Both the position numbers and the translations under genes were made by a program. From the NCBI RefSeq assembly GCF_003711205.1, contig NZ_CP031013.1:1674001-1738000 (forward strand): 64,000 nt of DNA, read 5' to 3'. The notes beneath the pieces were generated by a model. That model was given only the letters and a program-made list of their open reading frames with translations. It made no database searches and was not told the DNA's origin. The DNA comes from Polaromonas sp. SP1. GTDB lineage: Bacteria; Pseudomonadota; Gammaproteobacteria; Burkholderiales; Burkholderiaceae_C. This document shows, one piece after another, positions 1-9,043 of this stretch. Each line of letters begins with the position of its first letter. Within the stretch, counting starts at the first letter, position 1.

Positions 1-247
1 CTGGTGATTGCGGCTGGATGGCATGGGCAGGGACTGCGGACGTGGCCGCATCTTGCGGTGTCCTGGCGGGAAGGCTGATCTGGGTTCCCTGGGCTGCGAC
101 ATTCAAGCCGTCAAGCCAGACAAGGGCTGCCTGGATTTCCTCGGCTTCAAATCCTGCCGCTGTGAGTTTGCGGCTGAGTCGTTGAAGTTCGGGGCAAGCG
201 TCACCTTGCCAGTAATTCTCGTAGACGTACACCAGTACTTCAAACAT
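1..247 (-). CDS. smg: Smg/DUF494 family protein, partial (C-terminus beyond window edge)
   Basis: The first 82 codons of a minus-strand gene are present and the rest runs off the left edge. The N-terminus MFEVLVYVYENYW is the hallmark of the Smg/DUF494 family, small proteins of roughly 150 residues with no settled biochemical role. The gene lies 68 bases downstream of dprA on the same strand, the usual dprA-smg order in betaproteobacteria. The ATG has no Shine-Dalgarno sequence; instead a promoter (TTGACA and TATATT) ends six bases before it, so the message may be leaderless. Identity is confident; function is not known. Confidence 0.85.
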   Translation of the reverse strand, partial: MFEVLVYVYENYWQGDACPELQRLSRKLTAAGFEAEEIQAALVWLDGLNVAAQGTQISLPARTPQDAATSAVPAHAIQPQSP

Positions 248-253
248 GTACCC

Positions 254-284
254 AATATAACGCAGATGAAGCGCACTGTGTCAA
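254..284 (-). promoter_or_regulatory. Promoter of smg, close-coupled to the start codon
   Basis: Read on the minus strand, a perfect TTGACA lies 19 bases before TATATT (18 if TTATAT is taken as the -10). The hexamer TATATT is followed by six bases and then the smg ATG. A start site at or within one or two bases of the ATG is predicted. Seen in sequence; function inferred. Confidence 0.5.
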
Positions 285-315
285 GCGTCTTTGTGGGGGG
301 CGGGACGCGGCAGCA

Positions 316-1458
316 TCATCCGGTGGCCAGGCGCTGGAACAGGCCGCCGGGCAGGCGTGCAAGCTGCCCGTCCAGTTCGAGCTCCAGCAACTGCTCCTGC
401 AGCCGCGCGGTATCAAGACCGGTTCGCGCCTGCAAGGCATCCAGGCTGACTGCATCGAACCCCAAAGCCTGCATGAGCGGGGATTCGGGGCAAGTCTCCT
501 TCACCTGCGCATCGTTATCGGCCTGCACGCCGGCCGCGTGAAGATTTGTGCGGCCGGCCGCAAGGCTCAGCTCCTCGAGGACGTCTTGCGCGACTTCCAC
601 CAGCTTCGCGCCTTGCTTGATCAGTGCGTGGCAGCCACGGGACTGCGGGGAGTGAATGGAGCCTGGAATCGCGAAAACCTCTTTGCCCTGTTCCGCCGCA
701 AGCCGTGCCGTGATCAGTGAGCCCGACTGCAGCGCCGCCTCCACAACCAGCGTGCCCAGGGACAGCCCCGAGATGATGCGATTGCGTCTCGGAAAATTCG
801 CTACAAGCGGAGGGGTGCCAAGGTGAAACTCACTGATGATCATTCCCTGCTGCGCAATCCGGTGGGCCAGCGCCAGATGCTTCTTTGGATAAACCCGGTC
901 CAGCCCGGTACCGACCACGGCAATGGTGTCGCCGCCGCCGAACAGTGCCCCATCGTGTGCCGCACCGTCAATCCCCAGTGCCAGCCCGGAGACAACACAC
1001 AGCCCGGCGCTGCCGAACGCCCTGGCAAACTGCCGTGCGTTGGTCTCGCCCTGAGGTGTCGGATTGCGGCTGCCGACGATGGCGATGTTGGGCACTGTGT
1101 GCACCTCGCCGGCGAGCAATTGTTTTGCGTGCGACCCCAGCATGTAAAGCATCAAGGGCGGGTCTTCAATGTTGAGCAGGGCGGCGGGGTAGGTCGCATC
1201 GCCCAGCGCGGCGATCAATCGGTCATCTCCTGCGGCCAGCCATGTCTGGGTGGTTTGCAAAAGCGCCTCCAGGCCGGGTGGTTCGGTCTGGATGGCTTTG
1301 ACAAGCTTGCCGCTGCCCACCTGCCCCAAAGCTGCGGCGGGCTGCTCGAAGATGGCTTGTGCCGACCCGAATGTGGCCAGCAGCTTGCGTGCGGCGTCGT
1401 TTCCGAGTCCGGAAGACAGGGTCAGGCGTAACCAGGCCCGAAGCTCGTGCGTGTCCAC
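316..1458 (-). CDS. dprA: DNA-processing protein DprA
   Basis: DprA binds incoming single-stranded DNA and loads RecA during natural transformation. The 380-residue protein carries the Rossmann-like DprA core with IVGSRNP at about 127-133, SGLALGIDGAAH at 157-168 and FPRRNRII at 222-229. A C-terminal winged-helix segment follows at about 320-375. The start used is a GTG (GTG-GAC-ACG) at 1458; I see no convincing Shine-Dalgarno before it. It lies between the LysM protein gene (92 bases upstream) and smg (downstream), all on the minus strand and possibly one transcript. A complete dprA hints at competence genes elsewhere, but none is in this window. Confidence 0.95.
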   Translation of the reverse strand: MDTHELRAWLRLTLSSGLGNDAARKLLATFGSAQAIFEQPAAALGQVGSGKLVKAIQTEPPGLEALLQTTQTWLAAGDDRLIAALGDATYPAALLNIEDPPLMLYMLGSHAKQLLAGEVHTVPNIAIVGSRNPTPQGETNARQFARAFGSAGLCVVSGLALGIDGAAHDGALFGGGDTIAVVGTGLDRVYPKKHLALAHRIAQQGMIISEFHLGTPPLVANFPRRNRIISGLSLGTLVVEAALQSGSLITARLAAEQGKEVFAIPGSIHSPQSRGCHALIKQGAKLVEVAQDVLEELSLAAGRTNLHAAGVQADNDAQVKETCPESPLMQALGFDAVSLDALQARTGLDTARLQEQLLELELDGQLARLPGGLFQRLATG

Positions 1459-1550
1459 GTCAGTGTTCCGGATAAAACGTCAGCCAGGCGGGCAGCGCGT
1501 CTTGCCTGCGGATGCACGCAGCGCTTGAGGCGTATTGCGCGTCAGCCGCT

Positions 1551-2777
1551 TCAGTTGGGGTTGACGAACCGGTCGCCGACTTTCACACCATCGTTGATCT
1601 GCAGAATCAGGGCGTAAGAAAGATTGTCGAAGGTGCGGAACACCATCAGCAGGCCGTTGCGTTCATTGGGCAGCTTGATTTGCGGGCGTGCGCTGTCGGT
1701 TTTGTCGGCAAGCCTCTCTCCGTCTTTTATGATCGCCATGACGTGGCCACGCTCAAGCCCGTCTTTGGCGCCGCGGTTGATCACCACGACCTGGTTTTCG
1801 GACGCATTGGCTACCGCACTGCCGTAGATCGAGACAATCTGGCCGGTCACCCGGGTGGCTGGAGCGTGCGGAACGTAGCTGACAATTTCACGGGGAGGTG
1901 CGGGTAGCAGGCGGTCACCGACCCGCATTTCTTCCTTGGTGGCCACGATGTCGATGGTGGCAGGAACAATTTCAGTTTGTGCTTTGCCGTCTTTGCCCTC
2001 TACCTGCATGACGGACTCGCCGCGCATCAATTCGGCCTTGCCGATGTACTGCGCTTCGTAGCCCAGGATTTGCTGGGTGGTCGGGTCCTTCAGGGCGGTT
2101 GCATCGCGATAAACGCGGTAGTCCAGCGGCTGGCCCTTTGCATCGCTGAGGGGTTTGCCGGTGGCTACACCGCCAACGTACTCGCCGCGTGCATAGGCAC
2201 GGTCGCCGCGGCTCAGCAGTACGCGCCCTTCCTGGGCCGCCACGATACGGGGCGCCCTGGAGAAGGTCGCATCATCAACAATGATGGCTTCCGCAAGGAA
2301 GGGCTCAATGGCATTGGGCGACAGCGTGGGGATGGACGCGTCTGCCAGTGTTTCAAAGCGGGTCCGTGGGGACACCCGCACCGTGTCCGTCGGCGGGCCG
2401 TCCGAAGAAGCTGCCTGCCGTGTGCGCAAGGTGGCGCGGCCGCCGGTTTTATCGAGGTAAAGCTGCTGGCCGGGATAAATGCGATGGGGGTTGCGGATAT
2501 CGTCCAGGTTCATGCCCCACAGTTCGGGCCAGCGCCATGGGCTTTTCAGGAACATGCCGGAAATGGCCCAGAGCGTGTCGCCCCGCTTGACGGTGTAGTT
2601 GTCGGGTGCGTTGGGCGACAGCTCGCTCAGCGGAACGCCGGTTTGGGCGACCTGGGTTGCCGTGGCTTTTTGCGCCGGGGTGATGGGGAAATTCTGGGCA
2701 TGCAGGCCGGCGGTCACGCCCAAAAGGGCCGCAGCGGCTATTGAAATTTGACTGAAACGACCAAAATTTGTTTGCAT
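1551..2777 (-). CDS. Secreted LysM peptidoglycan-binding protein
   Basis: A 408-residue exported protein. Residues 1-27 look like a Sec signal peptide (hydrophobic run IAAAALLGVTAG, then HAQ). One LysM domain spans about 61-109 (YTVKRGDTLW through IYPGQQLYL) and should bind peptidoglycan glycan strands. The remaining ~300 residues have no catalytic motif I recognise. Genes of this kind sit beside dprA and divergent from def in many Burkholderiales. It most likely acts in periplasmic wall binding or envelope maintenance. It is divergent from def across a 230-base AT-rich gap that should hold both promoters. Confidence 0.85.
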   Translation of the reverse strand: MQTNFGRFSQISIAAAALLGVTAGLHAQNFPITPAQKATATQVAQTGVPLSELSPNAPDNYTVKRGDTLWAISGMFLKSPWRWPELWGMNLDDIRNPHRIYPGQQLYLDKTGGRATLRTRQAASSDGPPTDTVRVSPRTRFETLADASIPTLSPNAIEPFLAEAIIVDDATFSRAPRIVAAQEGRVLLSRGDRAYARGEYVGGVATGKPLSDAKGQPLDYRVYRDATALKDPTTQQILGYEAQYIGKAELMRGESVMQVEGKDGKAQTEIVPATIDIVATKEEMRVGDRLLPAPPREIVSYVPHAPATRVTGQIVSIYGSAVANASENQVVVINRGAKDGLERGHVMAIIKDGERLADKTDSARPQIKLPNERNGLLMVFRTFDNLSYALILQINDGVKVGDRFVNPN

Positions 2778-3007
2778 CTTTGTAAGCCCTCGGCGCTTTT
2801 ATGAGGCTGGCAGACACTACCTGGGCGAAACCGGGCAGAAAAAGCCGCGTCTATATCTTGATAAATCACTAGCGATTTTGTACCTAAGCCCTTGATTAAG
2901 CAACGATTACGCGATTCTGGGAATATCGGGATGCTGAAAAACAGAGAAAAGTGGCGAAAATAGCGACATCTCCCCCTTATCCCTACCCAGGCCTCCAGCC
3001 TTTCCCC

Positions 3008-3529
3008 ATGAGCCAGTTGACCATCCTTCGTTATCCAGACCCCCGCCTGCACACGGTGGCCAAACCCGTGGCAGCTGTTGACGCACGCGTGCGCAAGCTG
3101 GTCGACGACATGCTTGAGACCATGTATGACGCCGAGGGCATCGGCCTGGCCGCAACCCAGGTGAACGTGCATGAGCGCCTGATCGTCATTGACGTGAGCG
3201 AGGGCCGCGACCAGCCCATGGTGCTGATCAACCCGGAAATCACCTGGGCCAGCGAGGAAACGCGCGTCGGTGACGAAGGCTGCCTGTCGGTGCCCGGCAT
3301 TTACGACGGCGTTGAACGTTCCACCTCAATCAAGGTGCAAGCGCTCAACCTGGACGGCAAGCTGCAGGTGCATGAGGCCGAGGGCATGCTGGCCGTCTGC
3401 ATCCAGCATGAAATGGACCATCTGATGGGCAAGGTGTTTGTGGAATACCTCTCGCCGCTCAAGCGCAACCGCATCAAGACCAAGATGATCAAGCAGAAAA
3501 AGGACGAGGAGCGCGACGCCGTCCGTTGA
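3008..3529 (+). CDS. def: Peptide deformylase
   Basis: Removes the formyl group from the N-terminal methionine of new proteins. The 173-residue product has the three family motifs: GIGLAATQ at 44-51, EGCLSVPG with metal-ligand Cys92, and QHEMDHLMG with His134, Glu135 and His138. The reading frame is open further upstream to a possible start at 2951, but homology begins at [12 protein letters not shown], so the ATG at 3008 is chosen. The usual partner gene fmt follows 113 bases downstream. Confidence 0.97.
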   Translation: MSQLTILRYPDPRLHTVAKPVAAVDARVRKLVDDMLETMYDAEGIGLAATQVNVHERLIVIDVSEGRDQPMVLINPEITWASEETRVGDEGCLSVPGIYDGVERSTSIKVQALNLDGKLQVHEAEGMLAVCIQHEMDHLMGKVFVEYLSPLKRNRIKTKMIKQKKDEERDAVR

Positions 3530-3628
3530 GTCTGTTGAGCGCCCGCCCCGCTTGCCGGGGCGGCTCGCCATGCGTGCCGGAGGACGGGGGCTTTGCGGCC
3601 CCTGCCGCGGGATTTCCCTGAGAGTCCT

Positions 3629-3634
3629 TAGAAT
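3629..3634 (+). promoter_or_regulatory. -10-like element before fmt
   Basis: TAGAAT lies eight bases before the fmt ATG. There is no Shine-Dalgarno between it and the start codon, so transcription probably begins at or just before the ATG. No good -35 is visible. Confidence 0.35.
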
Positions 3635-3642
3635 CGGACTCC

Positions 3643-4626
3643 ATGCGCGTCATTTTTGCCGGTACCCCAGAGTTCGCCCGAGTGGCCCTGGAAAGACTGC
3701 ACGCAGCCGGTTTTGACATCCCCCTGGTCTTCACACAGCCCGACCGCCCTGCCGGCCGCGGCATGAAACTGCAGGCTTCGCCCGTCAAGCAGTGGGCAGA
3801 AAGCGCCCACGTTGCCGTCGCCCAGCCCCGCAGCCTGCGGCTGGATGGCAAATTTCCTGACGACGCCGTAGCAGCCCGCGAGGCTATTGCCGCCGCACAC
3901 GCGGACGTGATGGTCGTCGCGGCTTACGGGCTGATTCTTCCGCAGTGGGTGCTTGATGCTCCCAGACTGGGCTGCCTGAATATCCACGCGTCTTTGCTGC
4001 CGCGCTGGCGCGGCGCCGCCCCTATTCACCGCGCCATCGAAGCCGGCGATACCGATACCGGCGTCACCATCATGCAGATGGATGCCGGGCTCGACACCGG
4101 CGACATGCTGCTGGGCGAGAAGCTGCGGATCACTGCGCAAGACACCACCGGCTCCCTGCACGACAGGCTGGCCGACCTGGGCGGGCGCCTCATCGTTGAA
4201 GCGCTGGAACTCGCTGCCTGCGGCGGCCTCAAGCCGGTCGTCCAGCCGGCAGACGGCGTCACTTACGCCCACAAAATCGAGAAACACGAAGCCCTGACCG
4301 ACTGGACGCAAGGCGTGGCCGCCATTGAGCGCCGCATTCGCGCCTTTAATCCCTTCCCGGGCGCCGCCGGCCTGCTGGACGGCCAGACGCTCAAATTCTG
4401 GCGGGCCGAAGTGCTGCCCGGTGCGGCGCCGGCAAATTCCCAGCCCGGCCAGGTGCTGGCCGCGGGCCCGGAAGGCGTCGACATCGCCACGGTAGACGGC
4501 GTTCTGCGGGTGAGCCGCCTGCAAAAGGCCGGCGGCAAGGCGCTCGACGCGGCCGATTTTTTGCGGGGTTTCGAGATCCGGCCTGGCATGGTGTTCAGCC
4601 AGGCGCAAGCCGGACGGCCCGTATGA
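3643..4626 (+). CDS. fmt: Methionyl-tRNA formyltransferase
   Basis: Transfers a formyl group from 10-formyl-tetrahydrofolate to Met-tRNAi, making initiator tRNA. The protein is 327 residues, a normal family length. The N-terminal formyltransferase fold opens with [12 protein letters not shown]. The catalytic segment [15 protein letters not shown] (Asn113, His115) and Asp151 are present, as is the SLLPRWRG signature at 117-124. The C-terminal tRNA-binding domain starts at about 210. It is the second gene of the def-fmt pair, but a -10-like TAGAAT just before the ATG suggests it also has its own start site. Confidence 0.97.
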   Translation: MRVIFAGTPEFARVALERLHAAGFDIPLVFTQPDRPAGRGMKLQASPVKQWAESAHVAVAQPRSLRLDGKFPDDAVAAREAIAAAHADVMVVAAYGLILPQWVLDAPRLGCLNIHASLLPRWRGAAPIHRAIEAGDTDTGVTIMQMDAGLDTGDMLLGEKLRITAQDTTGSLHDRLADLGGRLIVEALELAACGGLKPVVQPADGVTYAHKIEKHEALTDWTQGVAAIERRIRAFNPFPGAAGLLDGQTLKFWRAEVLPGAAPANSQPGQVLAAGPEGVDIATVDGVLRVSRLQKAGGKALDAADFLRGFEIRPGMVFSQAQAGRPV

Positions 4627-4642
4627 GCAGAAGGAAGGTTTT

Positions 4643-5386
4643 GTGAAAACATTGTTCAAGCACCCCGAGTTTCGCGTGGGGGTGGCAGAGCTCGCCGCCG
4701 TGGCGCCGGGCATTGCCGCCTGGGGCCTGATGACGGGCGTGGCCATGGTCAAGTCGGGCATGAGTTTGACCGAGGTCCTGCTGATGGCCATCCTGGTGTT
4801 TGCCGGCAGTTCCCAGCTGGCGGCCCTGCCGCTGATCGTGGCCGGCGCGCCCATGTGGGTGATTTTGGCCACCTCGTTTTGCGTCAACCTGCGCTTCATG
4901 GTGTTCAGCGCCCATCTGCGACCTTATGTCATGCACCAGGGCCTGTGGCGTCGCATGGCGTTTGGCTACGGCATGGCCGACCTGAACTATGTGCTCTTTA
5001 CCAAACGCTTCCCGCACCCGTCCAGCGACGCCGCCGGCATCGCAGCACAAGACGCCTACTGGATCGGCAGCTGCGGCATGAGCTGGGTCAGCTGGGTGGG
5101 CGCCACGCTGGTGGGCATCGCCCTGGCCAACTCCATCCCGCTGTCCTGGGGCCTGGGTTTTGCCGGCATCCTGGCGCTGCTGGGCATCATGTGGTCGCTG
5201 GCGACCACGCGCCTGCGGGCGGTGTCTGCGGCTATCGCGGGCGCCGCCGCCGTGGCCACGTTTGCCCTGCCGCTCAAACTCAATATCCTGGTGGGCATCG
5301 CGGCGGCCGTTGTCGTCTGCCTGATCCTGGAAAAAACCGCACCGGCCCGGCCTGAAGCCAGCCCCGGAACCGGAGACACCGCATGA
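4643..5386 (+). CDS. azlC: AzlC family branched-chain amino acid exporter, large subunit
   Basis: Large membrane subunit of the AzlCD/YgaZH type exporter for branched-chain amino acids. It has 247 residues and several hydrophobic segments; the FAGSSQLAALPLIVAGAP stretch near residues 53-70 is typical of AzlC. The start is GTG at 4643, chosen for the strong Shine-Dalgarno AAGGAAGG just upstream. Its stop overlaps the azlD start (ATGA), so the two are translationally coupled. It lies 16 bases after fmt and may be cotranscribed with it. Confidence 0.9.
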   Translation: MKTLFKHPEFRVGVAELAAVAPGIAAWGLMTGVAMVKSGMSLTEVLLMAILVFAGSSQLAALPLIVAGAPMWVILATSFCVNLRFMVFSAHLRPYVMHQGLWRRMAFGYGMADLNYVLFTKRFPHPSSDAAGIAAQDAYWIGSCGMSWVSWVGATLVGIALANSIPLSWGLGFAGILALLGIMWSLATTRLRAVSAAIAGAAAVATFALPLKLNILVGIAAAVVVCLILEKTAPARPEASPGTGDTA

Positions 5387-5718
5387 ACCAGACCGATCTC
5401 TGGACAGTGGTCACCATCCTCGGCATGACGCTGATGACCGTCATCACGCGCTCCTTCTTTTTCCTCTCGGACAAACCCTGGACATTGCCCGGCTGGGCGC
5501 AGCGCGGCCTGCATTACGCGCCCATCGCCGCGCTGGCCGCGGTGATCGTGCCGGAAATGGTCATGACGCAAGGCCATTTCATCGCGACCTGGAAAGACGC
5601 GCGGCTGTTTGCCGTAATCGCCGGCACCGCCTGGTATTACTGGCGGCACGGTGTTCTGGGCACCATCCTGGCCGGCATGGCGGTGTACCTGCCGCTGCAC
5701 ATGGGCTTGAATTGGTAG
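5383..5718 (+). CDS. azlD: AzlD family branched-chain amino acid exporter, small subunit
   Basis: Small membrane subunit partnering AzlC. It has 111 residues and about four hydrophobic segments, with the family feature TRSFFFLSD near 22-30 and a proline/alanine-rich core. The ATG overlaps the azlC stop by four bases. The gene ends where a GC-rich repeat begins, so this is the last gene of the fmt-azlCD run. Confidence 0.88.
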   Translation: MNQTDLWTVVTILGMTLMTVITRSFFFLSDKPWTLPGWAQRGLHYAPIAALAAVIVPEMVMTQGHFIATWKDARLFAVIAGTAWYYWRHGVLGTILAGMAVYLPLHMGLNW

Positions 5719-5903
5719 CCCCCACGGTCGCTCACTTCGTGTAGCTCCCGAGGCCTTGCAGGCCGCGGCTCGCGAGACGCTTCGCCTCTGTCGCCCGTCC
5801 AAGCCTGCGCATGCAGGCTTGGAGCCGCGGGCTCCAGCCCCTCGGGGGGCCGCCCGCCTGCGGTCTGGCAAAGCCAGTCCCGCGGCTCATGCTGGGCTTG
5901 AGA
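5719..5903 (+). repeat. GC-rich dispersed repeat B, copy 1
   Basis: It begins with CCCCCACGGTCGCTC and ends CCTGCGGTCTGGC, AAAGCCAGTCCCGCGGC, CTCATGCTGGGCTT. The same blocks recur in nearly the same order at 8865-8990, and the first block recurs in exbB near 33689. It contains internal inverted repeats such as CCAAGCCTGC with GCAGGCTTGG. It fills most of the azlD-pgk gap (5719-6028), which holds no gene. Confidence 0.75.
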
Positions 5904-5978
5904 GTTCGGTTGTGTAACAGTGGGGCTTATCCCCGGCTTTGTCTGACTGGCCGGGTGCTTCCAGCCACCTACAATTTG

Positions 5979-6011
5979 AGGCTTTGGGCGATCTGACCCA
6001 AAGCCTTTTTT
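5979..6011 (+). terminator. Hairpin with U-tract directly before pgk
   Basis: AGGCTTTGGG, an eight-base loop, CCCAAAGCCT and then six T form a perfect rho-independent terminator shape. It ends only 17 bases before the pgk ATG. A possible -10 (TACAAT, 5970-5975) sits just before it. It may end readthrough from fmt-azlCD, or act as a leader hairpin on the pgk message. Confidence 0.7.
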
Positions 6012-6028
6012 CATTCTGTGAGCCCTCC

Positions 6029-7222
6029 ATGAACTTCATCCGTTTCTCCGACCTGTGCGCCAGCGGCAAGGCTGCCGGCCAGCGCGTTTTCATCCGTGCC
6101 GACCTCAACGTGCCGCTGGGTGACAACGGCCACATCACGGAAGACACGCGCATCCGCGCTTCGATTCCCTGCATCCAGATGGCGCTGGACGCCGGTGCGG
6201 CGGTGATGGTGACGTCCCACCTCGGGCGGCCCGTGGAGGGTGAATTCAAGCCGGCGGATTCGCTGGCGCCGGTGGCCAAACGGCTGGGCGAGCTGATGAA
6301 GCGCGACGTTGCGCTGGTGTCCGGCTGGGTCGATGGCGTGGATGTGAAACCCGGCCAGCTGGTGATGCTGGAGAACTGCCGCCTCAACAAAGGCGAGAAG
6401 AAAAACAGCGAAGAGCTGGCTCGCAAGATGGCCGCACTTTGCGATATTTTTGTGCACGACGCTTTCGGCACGGCGCACCGCGCCGAGGCCTCCACCTATG
6501 GCATTGCGCAATACGCGCCGGTGGCCAGCGCCGGCCCGCTGCTGGCCGCCGAGATGGACGCCATCTCCAAGGCCCTGTCCAGCCCCCGCAGGCCGCTGGT
6601 CGCCATCGTGGCCGGCAGCAAGGTCTCGACCAAGCTCACCATCCTCAAAGCCCTGGCGGCCAATGTCGACCAGCTCATCGTGGGCGGCGGCATCGCCAAC
6701 ACCTTCATGCTGGCCGCCGGTTTGAAAATCGGCAAAAGCCTGGCCGAAGCCGACCTGCTGGCCGAGGCCAAAGCCGTGATCGACGCCATGAAAGCGCGCG
6801 GCGCCGAGGTGCCGATTCCGACGGATGTGGTCACCGCCAAAACCTTTGCCGCCGACGCGCCGGCCACCGTCAAGGCGGCTGCCGACGTTGCCGATGACGA
6901 CCTGATCCTGGACATCGGCCCGCAAACCACCGCGCGGCTGGCAGCGCAACTCAAGGCGGCCGGCACCATCGTCTGGAACGGCCCGGTCGGCGTGTTTGAA
7001 TTCGACGCGTTCGCCAAAGGCACCGAAGGCATCGCGCGCGCCGTGGCCGACAGCAGCGCGTTTTCCATTGCCGGCGGCGGCGACACCCTGGCCGCCATCG
7101 CCAAGTACGGCATTGAAAAGCAGGTCGACTACATCTCGACCGGCGGCGGCGCTTTCCTTGAAGTGCTGGAAGGCAAGACGCTGCCGGCCTTCGAAATCCT
7201 GCAAAAACGCGCTGCGGGTTGA
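6029..7222 (+). CDS. pgk: Phosphoglycerate kinase
   Basis: Interconverts 1,3-bisphosphoglycerate and 3-phosphoglycerate with ATP formation. The 397-residue length is normal. The N-terminal substrate site shows [11 protein letters not shown] and TSHLGRP, and the C-terminal nucleotide domain ends with [13 protein letters not shown] and STGGGAFLE. An in-frame start at 5939 exists but would run through the hairpin; family homology begins at MNFIRFSDL, so the ATG at 6029 is used. pyk follows after a 200-base gap and fba lies further along, so this is a loose glycolytic cluster. Confidence 0.97.
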   Translation: MNFIRFSDLCASGKAAGQRVFIRADLNVPLGDNGHITEDTRIRASIPCIQMALDAGAAVMVTSHLGRPVEGEFKPADSLAPVAKRLGELMKRDVALVSGWVDGVDVKPGQLVMLENCRLNKGEKKNSEELARKMAALCDIFVHDAFGTAHRAEASTYGIAQYAPVASAGPLLAAEMDAISKALSSPRRPLVAIVAGSKVSTKLTILKALAANVDQLIVGGGIANTFMLAAGLKIGKSLAEADLLAEAKAVIDAMKARGAEVPIPTDVVTAKTFAADAPATVKAAADVADDDLILDIGPQTTARLAAQLKAAGTIVWNGPVGVFEFDAFAKGTEGIARAVADSSAFSIAGGGDTLAAIAKYGIEKQVDYISTGGGAFLEVLEGKTLPAFEILQKRAAG

Positions 7223-7227
7223 AAGCG

Positions 7228-7297
7228 GTTTGCTCCTTTTTCAGGAGCAACTAGCCCATACGGGATATGGGCTGCAGCCACTTTTTATATAAAAAAT
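7228..7297 (-). repeat. Dispersed repeat A copy, after pgk
   Basis: Reverse-orientation copy: AGGAGC, then TAGCCCATACGGGATATGGGCTGC and an AT-rich end. A hairpin TTGCTCCT/AGGAGCAA (7230-7250) within it could help end pgk transcription. Confidence 0.6.
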
Positions 7298-7398
7298 GGC
7301 AGGCCAAACCGCCCGGGGCGGTGGTCTCTATATGCTTCAGGCCCAAGGCGATGCGGGTCATTTGGTAACGTCTTCGTAACCGTTTTCATGTGAAAATC

Positions 7399-7413
7399 GG
7401 AAACTAAATTACA
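7399..7413 (+). promoter_or_regulatory. Possible HexR-type operator before pyk
   Basis: GGAAACTAAATTACA matches 12 of 15 positions of the HexR consensus TGTAATTAAATTACA as I remember it. It abuts the pyk Shine-Dalgarno (AGGAGA). HexR controls central carbon genes, pyk among them, in several proteobacteria. A second palindrome, TTTTCA-TG-TGAAAA, lies just upstream at 7383-7396. Tentative. Confidence 0.25.
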
Positions 7414-7423
7414 GGAGACAGAC

Positions 7424-8863
7424 ATGAAGATGCAGCGCCGCGGCACCAAAATCGTTGCCACCCTTGGCCCCGCTTCCAGCGATCCGGCCTTGCTGGAGCA
7501 GATGATCCGCGCCGGCGTCAATTGCGTGCGGCTGAACTTCAGCCACGGCACCGCCCAAGACCACATCGACCGCGCCGCGCTGGTGCGTGAAGCCGCCACC
7601 CGCGCCGGCCGCGAGGTCGCCATCATGGCCGACCTGCAGGGCCCGAAAATCCGTGTCGGCAAATTTGCCGAAGGCAAGGTGCAGCTCGAGCAAGGCGCGA
7701 AGTTTGTGCTCGACGCGTCCCGCACCGAGCTGGGTGACATCAACGGCGTGGGCCTGGACTACAAGGAGCTGCCGCGCGACGTCAAGGCCGGCGACACTCT
7801 GCTGCTCAACGACGGCCTGATTGTCATGACGGTTGAAAAGGTCAAGGGCGAGCAGGTCCATGCGACGGTCAAGATCGGCGGCGTGCTGTCGAACAACAAG
7901 GGCATCAACAAGCAGGGCGGCGGCCTGACGGCGCCGGCGCTGACAGCCAAGGACATGGAAGACATCAGGACCGCGATGAGTTTCCAGGCCGACTACGTCG
8001 CGGTGAGCTTTCCGCAGAACGCCAGCGACATGGAAATGGCGCGCCAGCTGTGCAATGTGGCCGGCGCCGAATTCCGTCACAAGCCGGGCCTGATCGCCAA
8101 GATCGAGCGTGCCGAGGCGATCCCGAACCTGGAAGCCATCTGCCGGGCCAGCGACGGCATCATGGTCGCGCGCGGCGACCTGGCCATCGAGGTCGGCAAT
8201 GCCGCCGTGCCGGCGCTGCAAAAACGCATGATCCGCATGGCCCGCGAGCTGGACAAGGTGGTCATCACCGCGACCCACATGATGGAATCCATGATCACCA
8301 ACCCGGTGCCTACCCGCGCCGAGGTCAGCGACGTGGCCAATGCGGTGCTCGACGGCACCGACGCCGTCATGACCTCGGCCGAGACCGCCGCAGGCCGTTA
8401 TCCGCTGGAGACCATCATCGAGATGGCCAACATCTGCGCCGAAGCCGAAAAAGCCGAGGACGTTAAACTGGACGCCGACTTCACCGGCATGACCTTTGAC
8501 CGCATTGACCAGTCCATCGCCATGGGTGCCCTGTTCACGGCCCATCACCTGGGCTGCAAGGCCATCGTGGCGCTGACCGACTCGGGCTCGACGGCGCTGT
8601 GGATGAGCCGCCACCGCATCCATATCCCCATCTACGCCCTGACGCCCAAACTGGCGACCCAGCGCAAGATGGCGCTGTACCGCAATGTGCGCCCCCTGCT
8701 CATGGACACCAGCGCCGAACGCGACACCGCACTCGGCGATGCCGAGGCGCACCTGAAAAAACGCGGGATCGTCGACAGCGGTGATATCTACGCCATCACG
8801 TGCGGCGAACCCATGGGCGCGCCGGGCGGCACGAACATGCTGAAGATCTGCCGGGTGGAATAG
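7424..8863 (+). CDS. pyk: Pyruvate kinase
   Basis: Catalyses phosphoenolpyruvate plus ADP to pyruvate plus ATP, the last step of glycolysis. The product has 479 residues and opens RRGTKIVATLGPASS. The ADP/metal region NFSHG is near residue 36, and the active-site segment IMVARGDLAIEVG near 245. Short C-terminal allosteric-domain features (TDSGSTA) are present. A clear Shine-Dalgarno (CAGGAGACAG) fixes the ATG at 7424. The gap to pgk holds a repeat A copy and a possible operator, so pyk probably has its own promoter. Confidence 0.97.
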   Translation: MKMQRRGTKIVATLGPASSDPALLEQMIRAGVNCVRLNFSHGTAQDHIDRAALVREAATRAGREVAIMADLQGPKIRVGKFAEGKVQLEQGAKFVLDASRTELGDINGVGLDYKELPRDVKAGDTLLLNDGLIVMTVEKVKGEQVHATVKIGGVLSNNKGINKQGGGLTAPALTAKDMEDIRTAMSFQADYVAVSFPQNASDMEMARQLCNVAGAEFRHKPGLIAKIERAEAIPNLEAICRASDGIMVARGDLAIEVGNAAVPALQKRMIRMARELDKVVITATHMMESMITNPVPTRAEVSDVANAVLDGTDAVMTSAETAAGRYPLETIIEMANICAEAEKAEDVKLDADFTGMTFDRIDQSIAMGALFTAHHLGCKAIVALTDSGSTALWMSRHRIHIPIYALTPKLATQRKMALYRNVRPLLMDTSAERDTALGDAEAHLKKRGIVDSGDIYAITCGEPMGAPGGTNMLKICRVE

Positions 8864-8864
8864 G

Positions 8865-8990
8865 GCCCCCACGGTGGAATAGGGCCCCCACGGTCGTTCG
8901 CTTCGCGTAACTTCCTGCCCCCCGAGGGGGCCGCCCGCCTGCGGTCTGGCGAAGCCAGTCCCGCGGCTCATGCTGGGTTGGATAGCCCCT
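8865..8990 (+). repeat. GC-rich dispersed repeat B, copy 2
   Basis: It begins with a local duplication of GGAATAGGGCCCCCACGGT, derived partly from the pyk stop region. Then come CGCTTCGCGTA, CCCCCCGAGGGGG, and the block GCCGCCCGCCTGCGGTCTGG with GAAGCCAGTCCCGCGGCTC shared with 5719-5903. Confidence 0.75.
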
Positions 8991-9043
8991 TGCGGTCGCT
9001 CGTTCTTGAATCCATCGGCGCCTGGCCTGCGTACTTGGGAGTC

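Noticed and set aside
8978-9043. Earlier start for the lipoprotein hydrolase
   Set aside because: The added residues are encoded by the end of repeat B and would put the lipobox too far from the N-terminus.
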